A DNA stretch of 64,000 nt from contig OX336351.1 in assembly GCA_946902875.1 (NCBI GenBank), positions 2,046,001 through 2,110,000 of the forward strand, given 5' to 3'. Each line of letters starts with the position of its first letter. Within the stretch, counting starts at the first letter, position 1. The DNA is from Nematopogon swammerdamellus (Eukaryota > Arthropoda > Insecta > Lepidoptera > Adelidae). The notes beneath the pieces were generated by a model that saw only the letters and a program-made list of their open reading frames with translations, did not search any database and was not told where the DNA came from. Both the position numbers and the translations under genes were made by a program. Positions 42,588 through 52,764 of this stretch are shown here, one piece after another.

Positions 42588-42730
42588 ACTTAGCGGTCCA
42601 TCGACTCTTAAGTAAGTAAACGGAAATTAATAATTTTTGACTTATTTAAGAAATTACTTAATTAAAAAATTATTTTTGAGTTTTTAAGTGTCGGGGTTTT
42701 TAAAATTTGTAATTTAACTTTTTATTTATT
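42588..42730 (+). repeat. Repeat shared with 205-310
   Basis: Second copy of the 205-310 repeat, with an extra ACTTATTTAAGAAATTACTT segment. Confidence 0.6.
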
Positions 42731-42902
42731 GCTCTTCATGCATGCTCGTCGGTAACGGTTACTACGCACTTGACCCTTTTTGAGGAGCAAATGCCCGATC
42801 TGGTCCAGGTACCTGCACCTAGGGCGACCCTTCCAGATCCGTTCACTCGCATTCGCTACATAAAAATGTAACTCTCGCTCTTAATACACAAGATAGTAAT
42901 TT

Positions 42903-43305
42903 TTAGGGTTCCGTATCCGCTACGGGACCCTATTACTAAGCCTACGCCGTCTGTTTATCTGTCCGTCCGTCCGTCCGTCCGTCTGTCTGAGGGCTGTATC
43001 TCTTGAACCGTAATAGGTAGCCCGTTGAAATTTTCATAGAATATGTGTTATTATGGCCGATATAACAACAAATCATGTAAATAAGAAAAAGTAAAAAAAT
43101 CACGGGGTTCCCATAGAAGAAACCAAAAATTCGGCATGCGCGCGCGCCATCTACCGAATAGAGTATGAAGCATTTTAACTAATCATGACATTTAACTAAT
43201 ATGAACCATTTCATAACACGCCATAGATGGCGTGAGTGTGGCTAACCATGACATGGCGATACGGAACCCTCGGTGCGCGAGTTCGACTCGCACTTGGCCG
43301 GTTTC
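42903..43305 (+). repeat. Repeat C, full length
   Basis: AGGGTTCCGTATCCGCTACG to GTTCGACTCGCACTTGGCCG. Contains all conserved blocks; a good reference copy for the family. Confidence 0.88.
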
Positions 43306-43549
43306 TTTGTTCTACATCCTTGTACGTTTCATTGCGGCTTGAAACGTTTCTGCCTCCTAAGGAAATGGTTCAATATTTGAGAAGCAGAATCAAAGCGGAA
43401 GAATTGAATAGATGATGTGTTTCTCGCGAGCCATAAAGATAATACCTATTTGAATGTATTTACATATTAATAATGGCGACGTGAGAACTTTCTCCGTGCG
43501 GGAAATTCGTCAGCCGGCCGTTATTTGCTTGTAAAATTCGCGAATTACA

Positions 43550-44165
43550 AAGAATTCGAAAAATAGAGCTTGCATTGTCATTACACACTTTCTTTGTCAT
43601 CAACGTCACAGCTACAAAAGAATTCGAAAAATAGAACTCGCATTATCATTACACACTTTCTTTGTCATCAACGTCACAGCTACAAAAGAATTCGAAAAAT
43701 AGAACTTGCATTGTCATTACACACTTTCTTTGTCATCAACGTCACAGCTACAAAAGAATTCGAAAAATAGAACTCGCATTGTCATTACACACTTTCTTTG
43801 TCATCAAGGTCACAGCTACAAAAGAATTCGAAAAATAGAACTTGCATTGTCATTACACACTTTCTTTGTCATCAACGTCACAGCTACAAAAGAATTCGAA
43901 AAATAGAACTTGCATTGTCATTACACACTTTCTTTGTCATCAACGTCACAGCTACAAAAGAATTCGAAAAATAGAGCTTGCATTGTCCTTACACACTTTC
44001 TTTGTCATCAACGTCACAGCTACAAAAGAATTCGAAAAATAGAACTTGCATTGTCATTACACACTTCTTTTGTCATCAACGTCACAGCTACAAAAGAATT
44101 CGAAAAATAGAACTTGCATTCTCATTACACACTTTCTTTCTCATCAACGTCACAGCTACAAAAGC
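43550..44165 (+). repeat. 68-bp tandem array, about 9 units
   Basis: Unit: ATTCGAAAAATAGAACTTGC, ATTGTCATTACACACTTTCT, TTGTCATCAACGTCACAGCT, ACAAAAGA. Units differ by 0-3 bases (GAGCTTGC/GAACTCGC, GTCCTTAC). Since 68 is not a multiple of 3, frames rotate and close within three units, so the 66-codon frames are artefacts. Confidence 0.95.
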
Positions 44166-44349
44166 ACTCAACTGCTGGGGCTAACAAACTAGCAAACTAG
44201 TATTGCTCAATCTTCAAGTCGACAAAATTGTGACTGAGATAGAAATACAGTTAAGTGCGTGCAGTTTTCCGAGGAAAACTGTGAAAGAAAAATTTTTCCT
44301 AAACAGCCTGGTTTTGAGATATGATCTTTATAATCGTAGTACCAATTTG
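44166..44349. other. Short spacer
   Basis: Small inverted theme CAGTTTTCC/GGAAAACTG at about 44258. No gene. Confidence 0.3.
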
Positions 44350-44725
44350 GTTTATTGAAACTTACACGGTCGGCTACATCACCTACAACATCCGTAATGT
44401 CAGCCCATAACACCGGGTGAACCAGGTGCCATGTCAGTGCTTCCCTTCGGTCGTTCCGGCTACACTGAACTGGACGGAAAACACAAACTATTTACATAGT
44501 TGTTTTGACCGACGACGTTTCGCTCAGTGCGGTTGTACCCACCCGGGCGGATTAAACCATACCACCTAGTATGGTAAGAAGGGAAGGGACCTACAGTGGA
44601 ATCCGAACCACGGCCAGCCTCGACGGTCGAGCGGTCACCTATCCAAATACTGACCGCGCCCAGCGTTGCTTAACAATCAATAGCAAACTGCCGGCTGTCT
44701 GTACCACTGAGCTATCGAGGCTGAT
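44350..44725 (-). mobile_element. SINE-A, full length
   Basis: From TTATTGAAACTTACACGGTC to CCACTGAGCTATCGAGGCTG. Both polymerase III boxes are recognisable in inverse, although GACGGTCGAGCGG is slightly altered. Confidence 0.88.
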
Positions 44726-44999
44726 CCCCTTCCGTCAATTTGAATTCTTCCATAAATTATACATGTACGTATGGCCCTAAAAAATGTTACGCATCCCCGG
44801 GCCGCTGAAGCGAAGGCGGACTTTATCGTCTTTTGATAGCATTTTTTCGTAATAAAAGTGTCGAAAGGCGGTTTGTCTCACGCGTGGGGCGATTTGTTTA
44901 GGGCCATGGTATTAAACACCTAGACAGGATAAAAATAATATATTCAATTAATTTTTATTTAATGTGGTTTTGTAATCTGTGTACTTTATGTGTAATCTA

Positions 45000-45228
45000 T
45001 ATTTATTATATTTATATTTTATTTTACAAAATTATATTTTACATTCCCACACTCAAGTCTTTTGCTACTACCTACTTATATCTCACAACATACGACTCTC
45101 AAACATCCAAAGGTTGACTGGGAGAAATCCCTGTTAAGGGATAAGTCCGCCTTTGCCCCTCATGTACTTATTGTCTGTTTATGTAAAATGTTTTCTGGAG
45201 CAATAAGTATTTCTATCTATCTATCTAC
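45000..45228 (+). mobile_element. LINE-L 3' UTR
   Basis: ACACTCAAGTCTTTTGCTAC, AAACATCCAAAGGTTGACTG, GGGATAAGTCCGCCTTTGCC, CTGGAGCAATAAGTATTTCT then (ATCT)n. The plus orientation shows the natural 3' end and tail. Confidence 0.8.
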
Positions 45229-45235
45229 TTATATA

Positions 45236-45652
45236 CACCGTGTCCCAAAACTCAACGTCAAGCGGGAACTAGGGAGTAGTTAGTAACTTTTATGACCACC
45301 CAGGGAAAAATAAGAAAAAAAAACTGAGTCATTTATTTTTTTAGAAAACAATTGAACTAAATTTTTTTTTAAACTACCGGCATTTTGGTTTTATTTGGGA
45401 TAGTTATCAATAGCAGAGTTATTTAGGCTTCCAATATAAACATTTGAACAATTATATTTGCAAATTTTGTAGTCGTAGTACCTAAAATGTTGTACGACAT
45501 GTCAATTTTCAATGTTTTTCAAAAAATGCTCATATTATAGAAAACAAATGACTCTTTTTTTTTAATGATGAATGATTTTTTTTTCTTATTTTTCCCTAGG
45601 TCATAAACTGGCCTACTCCCTGGTTCCCGCCTGACGTTGAGTTTTGGGACAC
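45236..45652. mobile_element. TIR element, about 417 bp, TA at left
   Basis: Left arm CACCGTGTCCCAAAACTCAA, GCGGGAACTAGGGAGTAG; right arm is its inverse (CTACTCCCTGGTTCCCGC, TTGAGTTTTGGGACAC). Inner arms also pair (AAATAAGAAAAAAAAACTGAG). The right tip is a few bases short, abutting a Helitron 3' fragment. No transposase. Confidence 0.7.
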
Positions 45653-45815
45653 AACTTTCTGTTCGTTGGTAGGCGCATCACTTGCGATTGCGAACGGCTG
45701 GACCGATTTGGCAATTTTTTCTTTGTTCCTAATAATCCGAATAAGGCTTTAGGGAGTTTGATCTGTGAGCAAAAGTCACGCGAAGCGAAGCAGCGGGCAA
45801 AGATAGTTCATGATA
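45653..45815 (+). mobile_element. Helitron 3'-end fragment, degraded
   Basis: CGCATCACTTGCGATTGCGA, GGCTGGACCGATTTGGCAAT, then a 3' end GTCACGCGAAGCGAAGCAGC, GGGCAAAGATAGTT that mirrors the CGCGAGCGAAGCCGCGGGCA type with CTAG decayed to ATAG. Confidence 0.5.
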
Positions 45816-46051
45816 ATAATATTATAATTTATGCCAGTGGATGAGTGACAAGGGCTGATTTAGTGCTTTAGGTAATTTCTTCCAGTCAAACAGCATTCAA
45901 ATAGTTTCAAGGTGTTGTTCCGAAGTTAAAAAAAAAATGGTCTTGTGTTCCGTTTTGACTGAATTTATATAAATTAAAATAAGATTCAACAGTAAACCAT
46001 CTCTCAATACGAACTGTGTCTTATCAGAACGGTGATGTGTAAACTCAGATT

Positions 46052-46520
46052 GATAGATAGATAGAGAATGCTTCATTGCTTCAGTAAACATTAAACAGTA
46101 ACACATACATTAGAAATTTTACATATGGTGCAAAGGCGGACTTATCCCAGCCAACCTTTATGACAGTCAACCTTTGGATGTTTGAGATTCGATAATATAG
46201 TGGAACTAGCTGTGCCCGCGGCTCCGCCCGCTCTCATATTTCACTTCACTGCTAACCTCATAAGCCATTTAGCGTGATAGTAAGTAGCCTATAGTTGATG
46301 GGAGAATCAAGCTATCTGTAGAATTTTGTTTTATTAAAATCGGTTCAGTGGTTCTCGAGTTATAAGCGGACAGACAGACATACACTCAGACACTCAGACA
46401 CTCAGACACTCAGACAGAAAGCAGACGTTGGATTTTATTATAGGTAAGGATGTAAGTAGGTAGTAGCAAAAGAGTTGAGCGTGAGAATTGAAGATAAAAT
46501 AATAATAAGAATACTTATTA
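46052..46520 (-). mobile_element. LINE-L 3' UTR, split by a Hel-3 Helitron
   Basis: 46052-46205 and 46451-46520 are continuous in LINE-L. On the minus strand it ends GAAGCAATGAAGCATTCTCT with a CTAT tail. Removing 46206-46450 restores ATATAGTGGAATGTAAGTA, as seen uninterrupted at 30932-30950. Confidence 0.8.
46206..46450 (-). mobile_element. Hel-3 short Helitron, copy 3 (245 bp)
   Basis: Minus strand A|TCCTTACCTATAATAAAATC to GCGGGCACAGCTAG|T. Inserted between A and T of the LINE-L UTR with no duplication. The ACTCAGAC motif is repeated four times (two or fewer in the other copies), a small length polymorphism. Confidence 0.9.
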
Positions 46521-46524
46521 ACAA

Positions 46525-48520
46525 CTAGCTGAGCCCGCGGCTCCGCTAGCGTGAAATTCGTATTCCAAAGAAGAATGTAAGTAACTAAGGGCGAAGCCGA
46601 AGGCCGAGCTGCGTTCAGGTAATCGATAAACCTTCTTAAAGAAAGTAACTAACTAAGGGCGAGGCCGAAGGCCGAGCTGCTTTAAGGTAAACGATAAACC
46701 TTTCTCAAATAAAGGAAGTAAGTAAGGGCGAGGCCGAAGGCCGAGCTGCGTTCAGGAAGACGACAAACCTTCTGGAAGAAAGGAAGGAACTAAGTGCGAG
46801 GCCGAAGGCCGAGCTGCGTTCAGGTAAACCAAAAACCCTCTTCCGCCTTCGGGCCTCGTCCTTAAAGACTTCCTTTCTTCGATAGAATATAATATCGTTT
46901 ACTCAATCTATTTATTTCATATAAATAAAAAAGTAATATTAATAACTAAAGAATTAAACCTACCTAACAAACATTAAAATAACTATCAAAACGGGCATTT
47001 TCAAATGTTCTTAGAGCACTTGCGGCATTACCCCGCTGGATGGCAAGGCTTACCCTTTGAATGAAGTACGTAAGCCCTTGATGACGGGACACAAGTTGCG
47101 TCAACCAGCTCAAGCCTCTTTTGGCTTCACTGCTCCACGGACCGAGGGTTTCAACCGCAAACGCAACAAATTCGAAATCTTGAATTATATTTCTATATTT
47201 GCTGCGTTGGAGGCTCTCCGCCCCAGCCTCGGCCGCGCCAGCCGCTCTTGAAGATGTCCTAACGTGACTTGGAGCCAATGTGAGAACAAAAGTGGCGTCC
47301 CACATCAAAGAACTACCCTTAGTCCATGGCACTAAGGTCTCTAGCATCGGGCCTCTTGCCATCCAGCCGGGAATAACCGCGAGGTTCTAGGATGCACGGT
47401 ATATTTGCCGTTAGAAGCGTGGAATTTATAATAAAATTTAAATTAAATTAACTCAATCTTAATATTAATTAACTTTATTCGAGATGGTTTAGCTTCTTCC
47501 TGAACGCAGCTCGGCCTTCGGCCTCGCCCTTAGTTACTTGCTTTCTTCGAGATGGTTTATTATTTGTCAGAACGTAGCTCGGCCTTCGGCCTCGCCTTAG
47601 TTGCTTACTTTCTTCAAGATGGTTTAGCTTCTTCCTGAACGCAGCTCGGCCTTCGGCCTCGCCCTTAGTTACTTGCTTTCTTCGAGATGGTTTTTCAATT
47701 ATCCGAACGTAGCTCGGCCTTCGGCCTCGTCTTAGTTACTTACTTTCTTCAAGATGGTTTAGCTTCTTCCTGAACGCAGCTCGGCCTGCGGCCTCGCCCA
47801 TAGTTACTTACTTTCTTCGAGAAGGTTTATGGTCTTCCAGAATAGAGCTTGGCCTTCGGCCTCGCCCTTAGTTACTTATTTTCTTCAAGAATGTTTTTCT
47901 TCTTCCTGAAATCAGCTCCGCCTTTCGCCTCGCCCTTAGTTACTTTCATCGAGAAAGAATATCGTTTACGTGAGCGCAGATCCGCCTTCGGGCCCGTCTT
48001 TAGTTACTTACTTTCTTTTTTTTAAATACGAATTTCACGCGAGCGAAGCCGCGGGCAACAGATATATAAATTTTATTGCACCAATGACAGCGACATAACT
48101 TCGACTTTCAATTATTATTTTTATTTACCAAACAATTTGTCACCGGCCAGCTCACGTCGAGATGACAGTTCTCCGTTGTCAACATGACATTTAAAATTGT
48201 TTTTACCTTTACTTTGGACTACGTGATTTTAAACGCGCAATAATGTTTATAATTGTTAATTTTTTTTTATTTTTGTTAATTTTTTTTACGTATTATGTTA
48301 ACCCGGCATATAAACTGCCACTATACAAAGTTTCGTCTAATTCCGTTCAGTGGTTTTTGCGTGATGCGCGTACAGACAAACAAACAAACAAACAAACAAA
48401 AATTTTAAAAACTGTTCTAACATGTTCAGTATCTCATTTTAAGCCACCCTGGTTAGTTTTTTTCCGAATACATTCAATGTACAGACTTTCTTACCTCTAC
48501 GATTTTATTATATGTATAGA
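46525..48520 (-). mobile_element. Hel-2 Helitron, reverse copy (1996 bp), carries ORF
   Basis: Minus strand: A|TCTATACATATAATAAAATC at 48520; 3' end GCGGAGCCGCGGGCTCAGCTAG|T at 46525. Layout: 5' 450 bp, opposed 3'-like arm (48062), minisatellite units (48030-47490), captured protein frame (47362-46964), inverted minisatellite (46860-46560), 3' hairpin. No Rep/helicase, so non-autonomous. Confidence 0.88.
46964..47362 (-). CDS. Retroelement-type C-terminal protein fragment inside Hel-2
   Basis: A 132-codon frame without stops. Conserved-looking stretches: TLVPWTKGSSLMWDATFV (residues 9-26), LAPSHVRTSSRAAGAAEAGAE (29-49), FEFVAFAVETLGPWSSEAKR (63-82), YFIQRVSLAIQRGNAASALR (99-118). From memory, the series PWxxGxxLxWDATxxxTLAPSH ... 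VETLGPW ... QRxSxAIQRGNAAS closes large polyproteins that carry reverse transcriptase in many animals; I cannot name the clade. The frame starts where homology would start, so it is a captured tail rather than a full protein. It is flanked by minisatellite arms, with no promoter seen. Whether it is expressed is unknown. A broken homologue is at 25655-26095. Confidence 0.6.
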   Translation of the reverse strand: MARGPMLETLVPWTKGSSLMWDATFVLTLAPSHVRTSSRAAGAAEAGAESLQRSKYRNIIQDFEFVAFAVETLGPWSSEAKRGLSWLTQLVSRHQGLTYFIQRVSLAIQRGNAASALRTFENARFDSYFNVC

Positions 48521-48796
48521 TACATAAAAGTACATGCTATAGTTGAATACAAGACATATAATGTGTTAATGTATATAAATTACTAAATATATAGAATATT
48601 ATGTGCAATATAAATATACATACTTGGGCCTGACTTAAAATTTGGGCCTGACTGAAAATCAGCGTCCCTCTCACTGGCCCCCGGACTCGGTGGTGAGGGA
48701 CAAAGGCTGTGTCAGGTCCAATTTGTCTTGTCCGTATTGTGTTTTTATTGTATCTACTGTGTGTGTATGTATTGGATGAGATAAATAAACTCATTT
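48521..48796. other. Unassigned spacer
   Basis: AT-rich; TTGGGCCTGACTTAAAATT and TTGGGCCTGACTGAAAATC are a small local direct repeat (about 48626-48660). No gene. Confidence 0.35.
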
Positions 48797-48963
48797 CATT
48801 TCATTTCATTTCATTTCATGTCATTTCATTTCATTTCATTTCATTTCATTTCATTTCATTTCATTTCATTTCATTTCATTTCATTTCATTTCATTTCATT
48901 TCATTTCATTTCATTTCATTTCATTTCATTTCATTTCATTTCATTTCATTTCATTTCATTTCA
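48797..48963 (+). repeat. (TTTCA)n pentanucleotide array
   Basis: About 33 nearly perfect TTTCA/ATTTC units with one TGTCA variant. Located just 5' of a SINE-B. The repeating HFISF frame is an artefact. Confidence 0.97.
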
Positions 48964-48986
48964 CAAAAATTTGTTTTTGTAATCTC

Positions 48987-49330
48987 GGTATGGGTGGCTG
49001 AGTCGGAGGGGTCAAAGCGCATGCTCCGACCAGACAATATCACCTCCGAGAAGGTAGGTGCCATACCGGAGGCTTCCCTGGATTGCTGGCTGTACTGGAC
49101 TAGAGGAGAACACAACGGAGGCTGCTATTCGGCCATCTTACATCCGGTACGGTGGTACCAACCCAGTCGGCTACAATTTGAGCCTACCACCTAGTAAGGG
49201 GCAAGGGAAGGCACCTACAGTTTTACACCGGTTACGAACGGTGAAGCAGCAGGGTACACGCCTACCGGATTCGAACCTCGGACCTCTCGTATGAGAAGCC
49301 GATGCCCAAACCACTCGGCCACACGCCGCT
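48987..49330 (-). mobile_element. SINE-B, near full length
   Basis: CGGTATGGGTGGCTGAGTCG at the tail side; CGGATTCGAACCTCGGACCT (inverted B-box) and ACCACTCGGCCACACGCCGC (inverted A-box) at the head. The head resembles a tRNA-Leu/Ser. Body GCTGTACTGGACTAGAGGAG. Confidence 0.88.
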
Positions 49331-49389
49331 AAATGCATACTTGTCCATCCAGGTATAAAACACTCAGTTGCATGTTAACTCGCGTGTAT

Positions 49390-49620
49390 ATTTTTTTTTT
49401 TATGGAAACTGACACGGTTGGCTACATCACCTACAACGTCCGTGATGTCAGCCCATAACACCGGGTGAACTAGGTGCCATGTCAGTGCCCCCTTTGATCG
49501 TGCCGGCTACACTAAACTGGTCGGAAAACACAGACTAATTATAGCCGTTTGGACCGACGTTTCATTCAGTGCGGTGGTACCAACCCGGGCGGGTTAAACC
49601 CTACCACCGAGTAAGATTAG
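49390..49620 (-). mobile_element. SINE-A, headless subfamily
   Basis: Poly-T, ATGGAAACTGACACGGTTGG to CCCTACCACCGAGTAAGATT. Shares private changes with 61250-61481 (CCTTTGATCGTGCCGGC, GTCGGAAAACACA or GTTCGGAAAACACA, CCGTTTGGACCGACG) and the same 5' truncation point. Confidence 0.85.
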
Positions 49621-50008
49621 GAGGTAAGGTATCTGCGGTATTAGCTGTAAATTATGTGCATGCCGACCATATTATGCTGGTAACAAGGTAAAAAGGATCC
49701 ACTATACAACAATGGCCTGTCTGGATATTTATATTTATGTTTGGGGTTTTATTGGCTGAATGACCGTGGTGGATTTGAGAGGATATATTGCTATGTCTCA
49801 GTAAAAAACACAGATGAGAGAGATATTAGCTAGATGTGTACGGTTTAACAGTAGGTACTGAAGACCTAAGTAAGTCTTCGCGCGGATCTTTTGTTTAGTG
49901 TCATGGAAAAGAAACACGGCTGTAGACTCATGGTGAAGTGAACAATTTCATTTGTGCAGATGTTTTTATTATTTTATATTATTTACTGAAGACTTGTGTA
50001 AGTCTTCA
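49621..50008. other. Unassigned DNA
   Basis: AAGACCTAAGTAAGTCTTCG (49862) and GAAGACTTGTGTAAGTCTTCAG (49988) are small similar hairpins. No gene. Confidence 0.3.
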
Positions 50009-50143
50009 GAAAACACGACCTATTTACATAGCCGTTTCGACCGACGTTTCATTCAGTTCGGTGTTTACCGACCCGGCCGGGATAAACGGGATGCTTAACA
50101 ACAGTCGACCGACCGCACCCACCACTGAGCTACTGAGGCTGAC
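50009..50143 (-). mobile_element. SINE-A head and part of body, internally deleted
   Basis: AAAACACGACCTATTTACAT to GTTTACCGACCCGGCCGGGA, then jumps to GATGCTTAACAACAGTCGAC and CCACTGAGCTACTGAGGCTG. About 90 bp of body are missing. Confidence 0.75.
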
Positions 50144-50198
50144 AGATTCCTATAGATATAGTATTTATGCGTTTTATCATGGCGATAGCATTTATCAT

Positions 50199-50577
50199 GG
50201 AGCTCAGTGGTGCGATCGGTCGACAGTTCAGCAGACGTGGGCGCGGTCAGTACTTGAATGGGTGACCGCTCGACCGTTGGAGGCTGACCGTTGTTCGGAC
50301 TCCACGTAAGGTAAGAAGGGAAGAAACCACGTAGGTCTCTTCCCTTCTTACCTTACTAGGTGGTAGGTGGTTTATCCCGTCCGGATCGGTACCACCGCAC
50401 TGAATGAAACGTCGGTCGAAACGGCTATGTAAATAGTTCGTGTTTTCCGTCCAGTTCAGTCTAGCCAACGTGAAATAAAGGTAAGCAGTGACATGGCACC
50501 TAGTTCACCCGGTGTTATGGACTGACATCACGAATGTTGTAGGTGATGTAGCCAACTGTGTCAGTTTCCATAAAAAA
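50199..50577 (+). mobile_element. SINE-A, near full length
   Basis: GAGCTCAGTGGTGCGATCGG, B-box GTTGTTCGGACTCCACG, body, TGTCAGTTTCCATAAAA. A local duplication of GGTAAGAAGGGAAGAAACC beside its inverse at 50307-50352 disturbs the centre. Confidence 0.82.
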
Positions 50578-51249
50578 CATAAACATTTTTTTTTGGCGTC
50601 ATCGCACTCCATCCGATATCCAACTCAGAGTGCAATTGCTGGCGCATCTAGCCTCTATCCTCTCATCTGTGGTACAAATCAATGTGACTAGACGTAGACC
50701 GACTCAAGGGCGGCCTAATCTGTGAGCCTTGAGATAAATGTAATAATCATAATAATACACTTAATGTGTGGCAAGGGCGGGTTTATTGCCTTAGTTAGAC
50801 AATTTCCTCCAGTCAACCCGGTGGACCTACATTTTTCGAAAATCGTCAGAGCGCGCGAGCGTAGGATCTCCTTTAATCGCTGCAGTTTAAGGTGACGTGA
50901 GGCTGTGTCTGACTCGAATTTCAAGTAGTTTACCACCAATATTACTCACCTGACAGATTCCGTTTTAATATAATATATTAATCCGTATCTAAGTCCGTAG
51001 CTTTTTACTTTTTTGTTTCGATCAGTAGTTTTGGGATAAAAAAATAAAAACCTAATTTGATTGATTGTGTTGCATCCTACTCCAACCAGCGAAAGCGGTG
51101 CCTTGACAGAGGAGTACGGGTGAATAAGGTTTGACAGTGCCTCAATGAGATTTTGTATAGCTTTAACAAATGTTTGAGCTCTGCGCAGCTCGGCCCTAAC
51201 GAATCGTTATAACAATGTCTTCGTTACGGGACAACGGCGGGCTCGGCCT
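50578..51249. other. Unassigned; LINE-like UTR scrap at 50730-50830
   Basis: GGCAAGGGCGGGTTTATTGC and TTTCCTCCAGTCAACCCGGT resemble 52330-52385 and, loosely, LINE-L UTR. No gene. Confidence 0.4.
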
Positions 51250-52060
51250 GTGAAGACGGGAACCTGAGTGCGCGAGTCCAACTCGCACTTCCGCTTTTTT
51301 TTTAACCGACTTCTTCAAAAAAAGGATATCAATTCGACCTGTATGTATGTAATATCGTTGAAATTGCACAATATTCGTATATGTTAGTCTATGTGGGCTT
51401 CTAAACAGGTGTGTAAAATTTCATAAGCATATATATGTTTGTATGTATGTTAATCCGCTAATTTCTCGGAAACTAGAAATCGAATTGCCATAATAAATTT
51501 TTTTATGTATGTATTTTTAATTTGTTTATTGGATTACGTATCTTCCAACTTAGGGAATAGTGCGAGTTTCATCAAAATCGGTTTAGTATTTTTTCAAGAT
51601 ATGGACTGTTAAGTGTGTAGACTACGCGGGACGGATCTCGCCGTGTCGTCGCCGCAGCGGGCGACCCGCCACGCGAATACACTATACAAGTACGGAGCGG
51701 GTGCGAGGGAGAACACCGACGAACCGCTGCGGCGGCGACACGCCGTGATCCGCCCCGCGCATTATACCAATCACTGTAAAAACACTACGCAGAACTTGTT
51801 ATTATGTGATATAACTAAAAAGAGTGAAATAAAAAAACTGTTTTAAAAACCATTGCACCGACTTTAAAAAAACAACATAGAACTTAAAAAAGTGTGTTAA
51901 ATAATAATATTTTCGTTCGGACCCTTGAGTTGAAGGCGGTACAAAAGCACAAAAAGTGTTCATCTATAAGGTGTGTTAAGTTCTAGTTGTTTTTGAAGTC
52001 GGTGCAATGTTTTTTAAAACAGTTTTTTTCAAATTAAATATAAATTACTACACGTTACAT
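51250..52060. repeat. Repeat C end followed by foldback repeat
   Basis: 51265-51298 is a repeat C 3' end (GTGCGCGAGTCCAACTCGCA). Then TTTAACCGACTTCTTCAAAA starts a different repeat. Two inverted pairs follow: 51632-51660 with 51724-51752 (29 bp, 3 mismatches, GC-rich), and about 51829-51895 with about 51965-52030 (AACTGTTTTAAAAA and TTGCACCGACTT). A 77-codon frame here is not accepted. Confidence 0.6.
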
Positions 52061-52480
52061 AATTTTTAATCACGATCCGTACATCTCGCCCGCCCTCGGC
52101 GCTTGGGCGGCGCGCTTGGGCGGCGCTAGGCGGGCGGAGGCGGCGCGGGAAGTGTGCCGGCTGGCGCCCCGCCAGAGGCTCCATTCCAAGTTGTACCGAC
52201 TAAGCAGGAGCATTCTGCTTATAAAATCGTCATTTGGGTTAAAAAAGGTTTTCACCCGACTGCCTCAGAAGGGTAAGTTTTTCGAGTGTATGTATATACG
52301 TATAATAATAATGATAATACACTTTAAGCCACTTAATTAAAGGGCGGGCTTATTGCCTTAGGCAGTTTCCTCCAGTCAACCCGATGAACCTACCTTTTAC
52401 ATGGAATCCGAACCATGGAGCAACCCGTGAAGGTAAGCACGTAAATTTGTTCAAATCAGAAAAACTCAGTGTGGTGTAGT
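52061..52480. other. GC-rich block and LINE-like UTR scrap
   Basis: 52090-52170 holds direct repeats GCGCTTGGGCGGC. TTCACCCGACTGCCTCAGAAG near 52245 resembles ACCCGACTGCGCGAAGC near 63903. 52330-52385 resembles 50750-50820. No gene. Confidence 0.35.
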
Positions 52481-52484
52481 GTAG

Positions 52485-52562
52485 TGTTTTGTTATGGTTG
52501 TGTAGTGTAATTTAGTGTAGTGTAGTGTATTGTAGTGTATTGTAGTGTAATGTGGTGTGATG
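52485..52562 (+). repeat. Imperfect (GTGTA)n tract
   Basis: GTAGTGTAGTGT, TGTATTGTAGTGTATTG repeats. Confidence 0.8.
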
Positions 52563-52764
52563 CAGTACTCACGTATCAGTTACCTAACAGAATTTTGAGA
52601 CCAGTGCTTTAAACCAAACACAAATAAAAATAAATTGTCATAATGTATGTTTGTAAGTACCTATGTATGTATGTTTATTTTTTTGGCACTGGAGAGGTGG
52701 AATGGGGATGGCGGAATGAGATGTTTATTGCACAATCAAACCTTAATGCCAAACATTTTTTTTT

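Noticed and set aside
43570..44184. Five overlapping 66-68-codon frames (MHCHYTLSLSSTSQLQKNSK)
   Set aside because: 68-bp tandem units read in rotating frames; stop codons recur every three units.
48709..49194. 161-codon frame with FISFHFISFH repeats
   Set aside because: Runs through the TTTCA array into a SINE-B.
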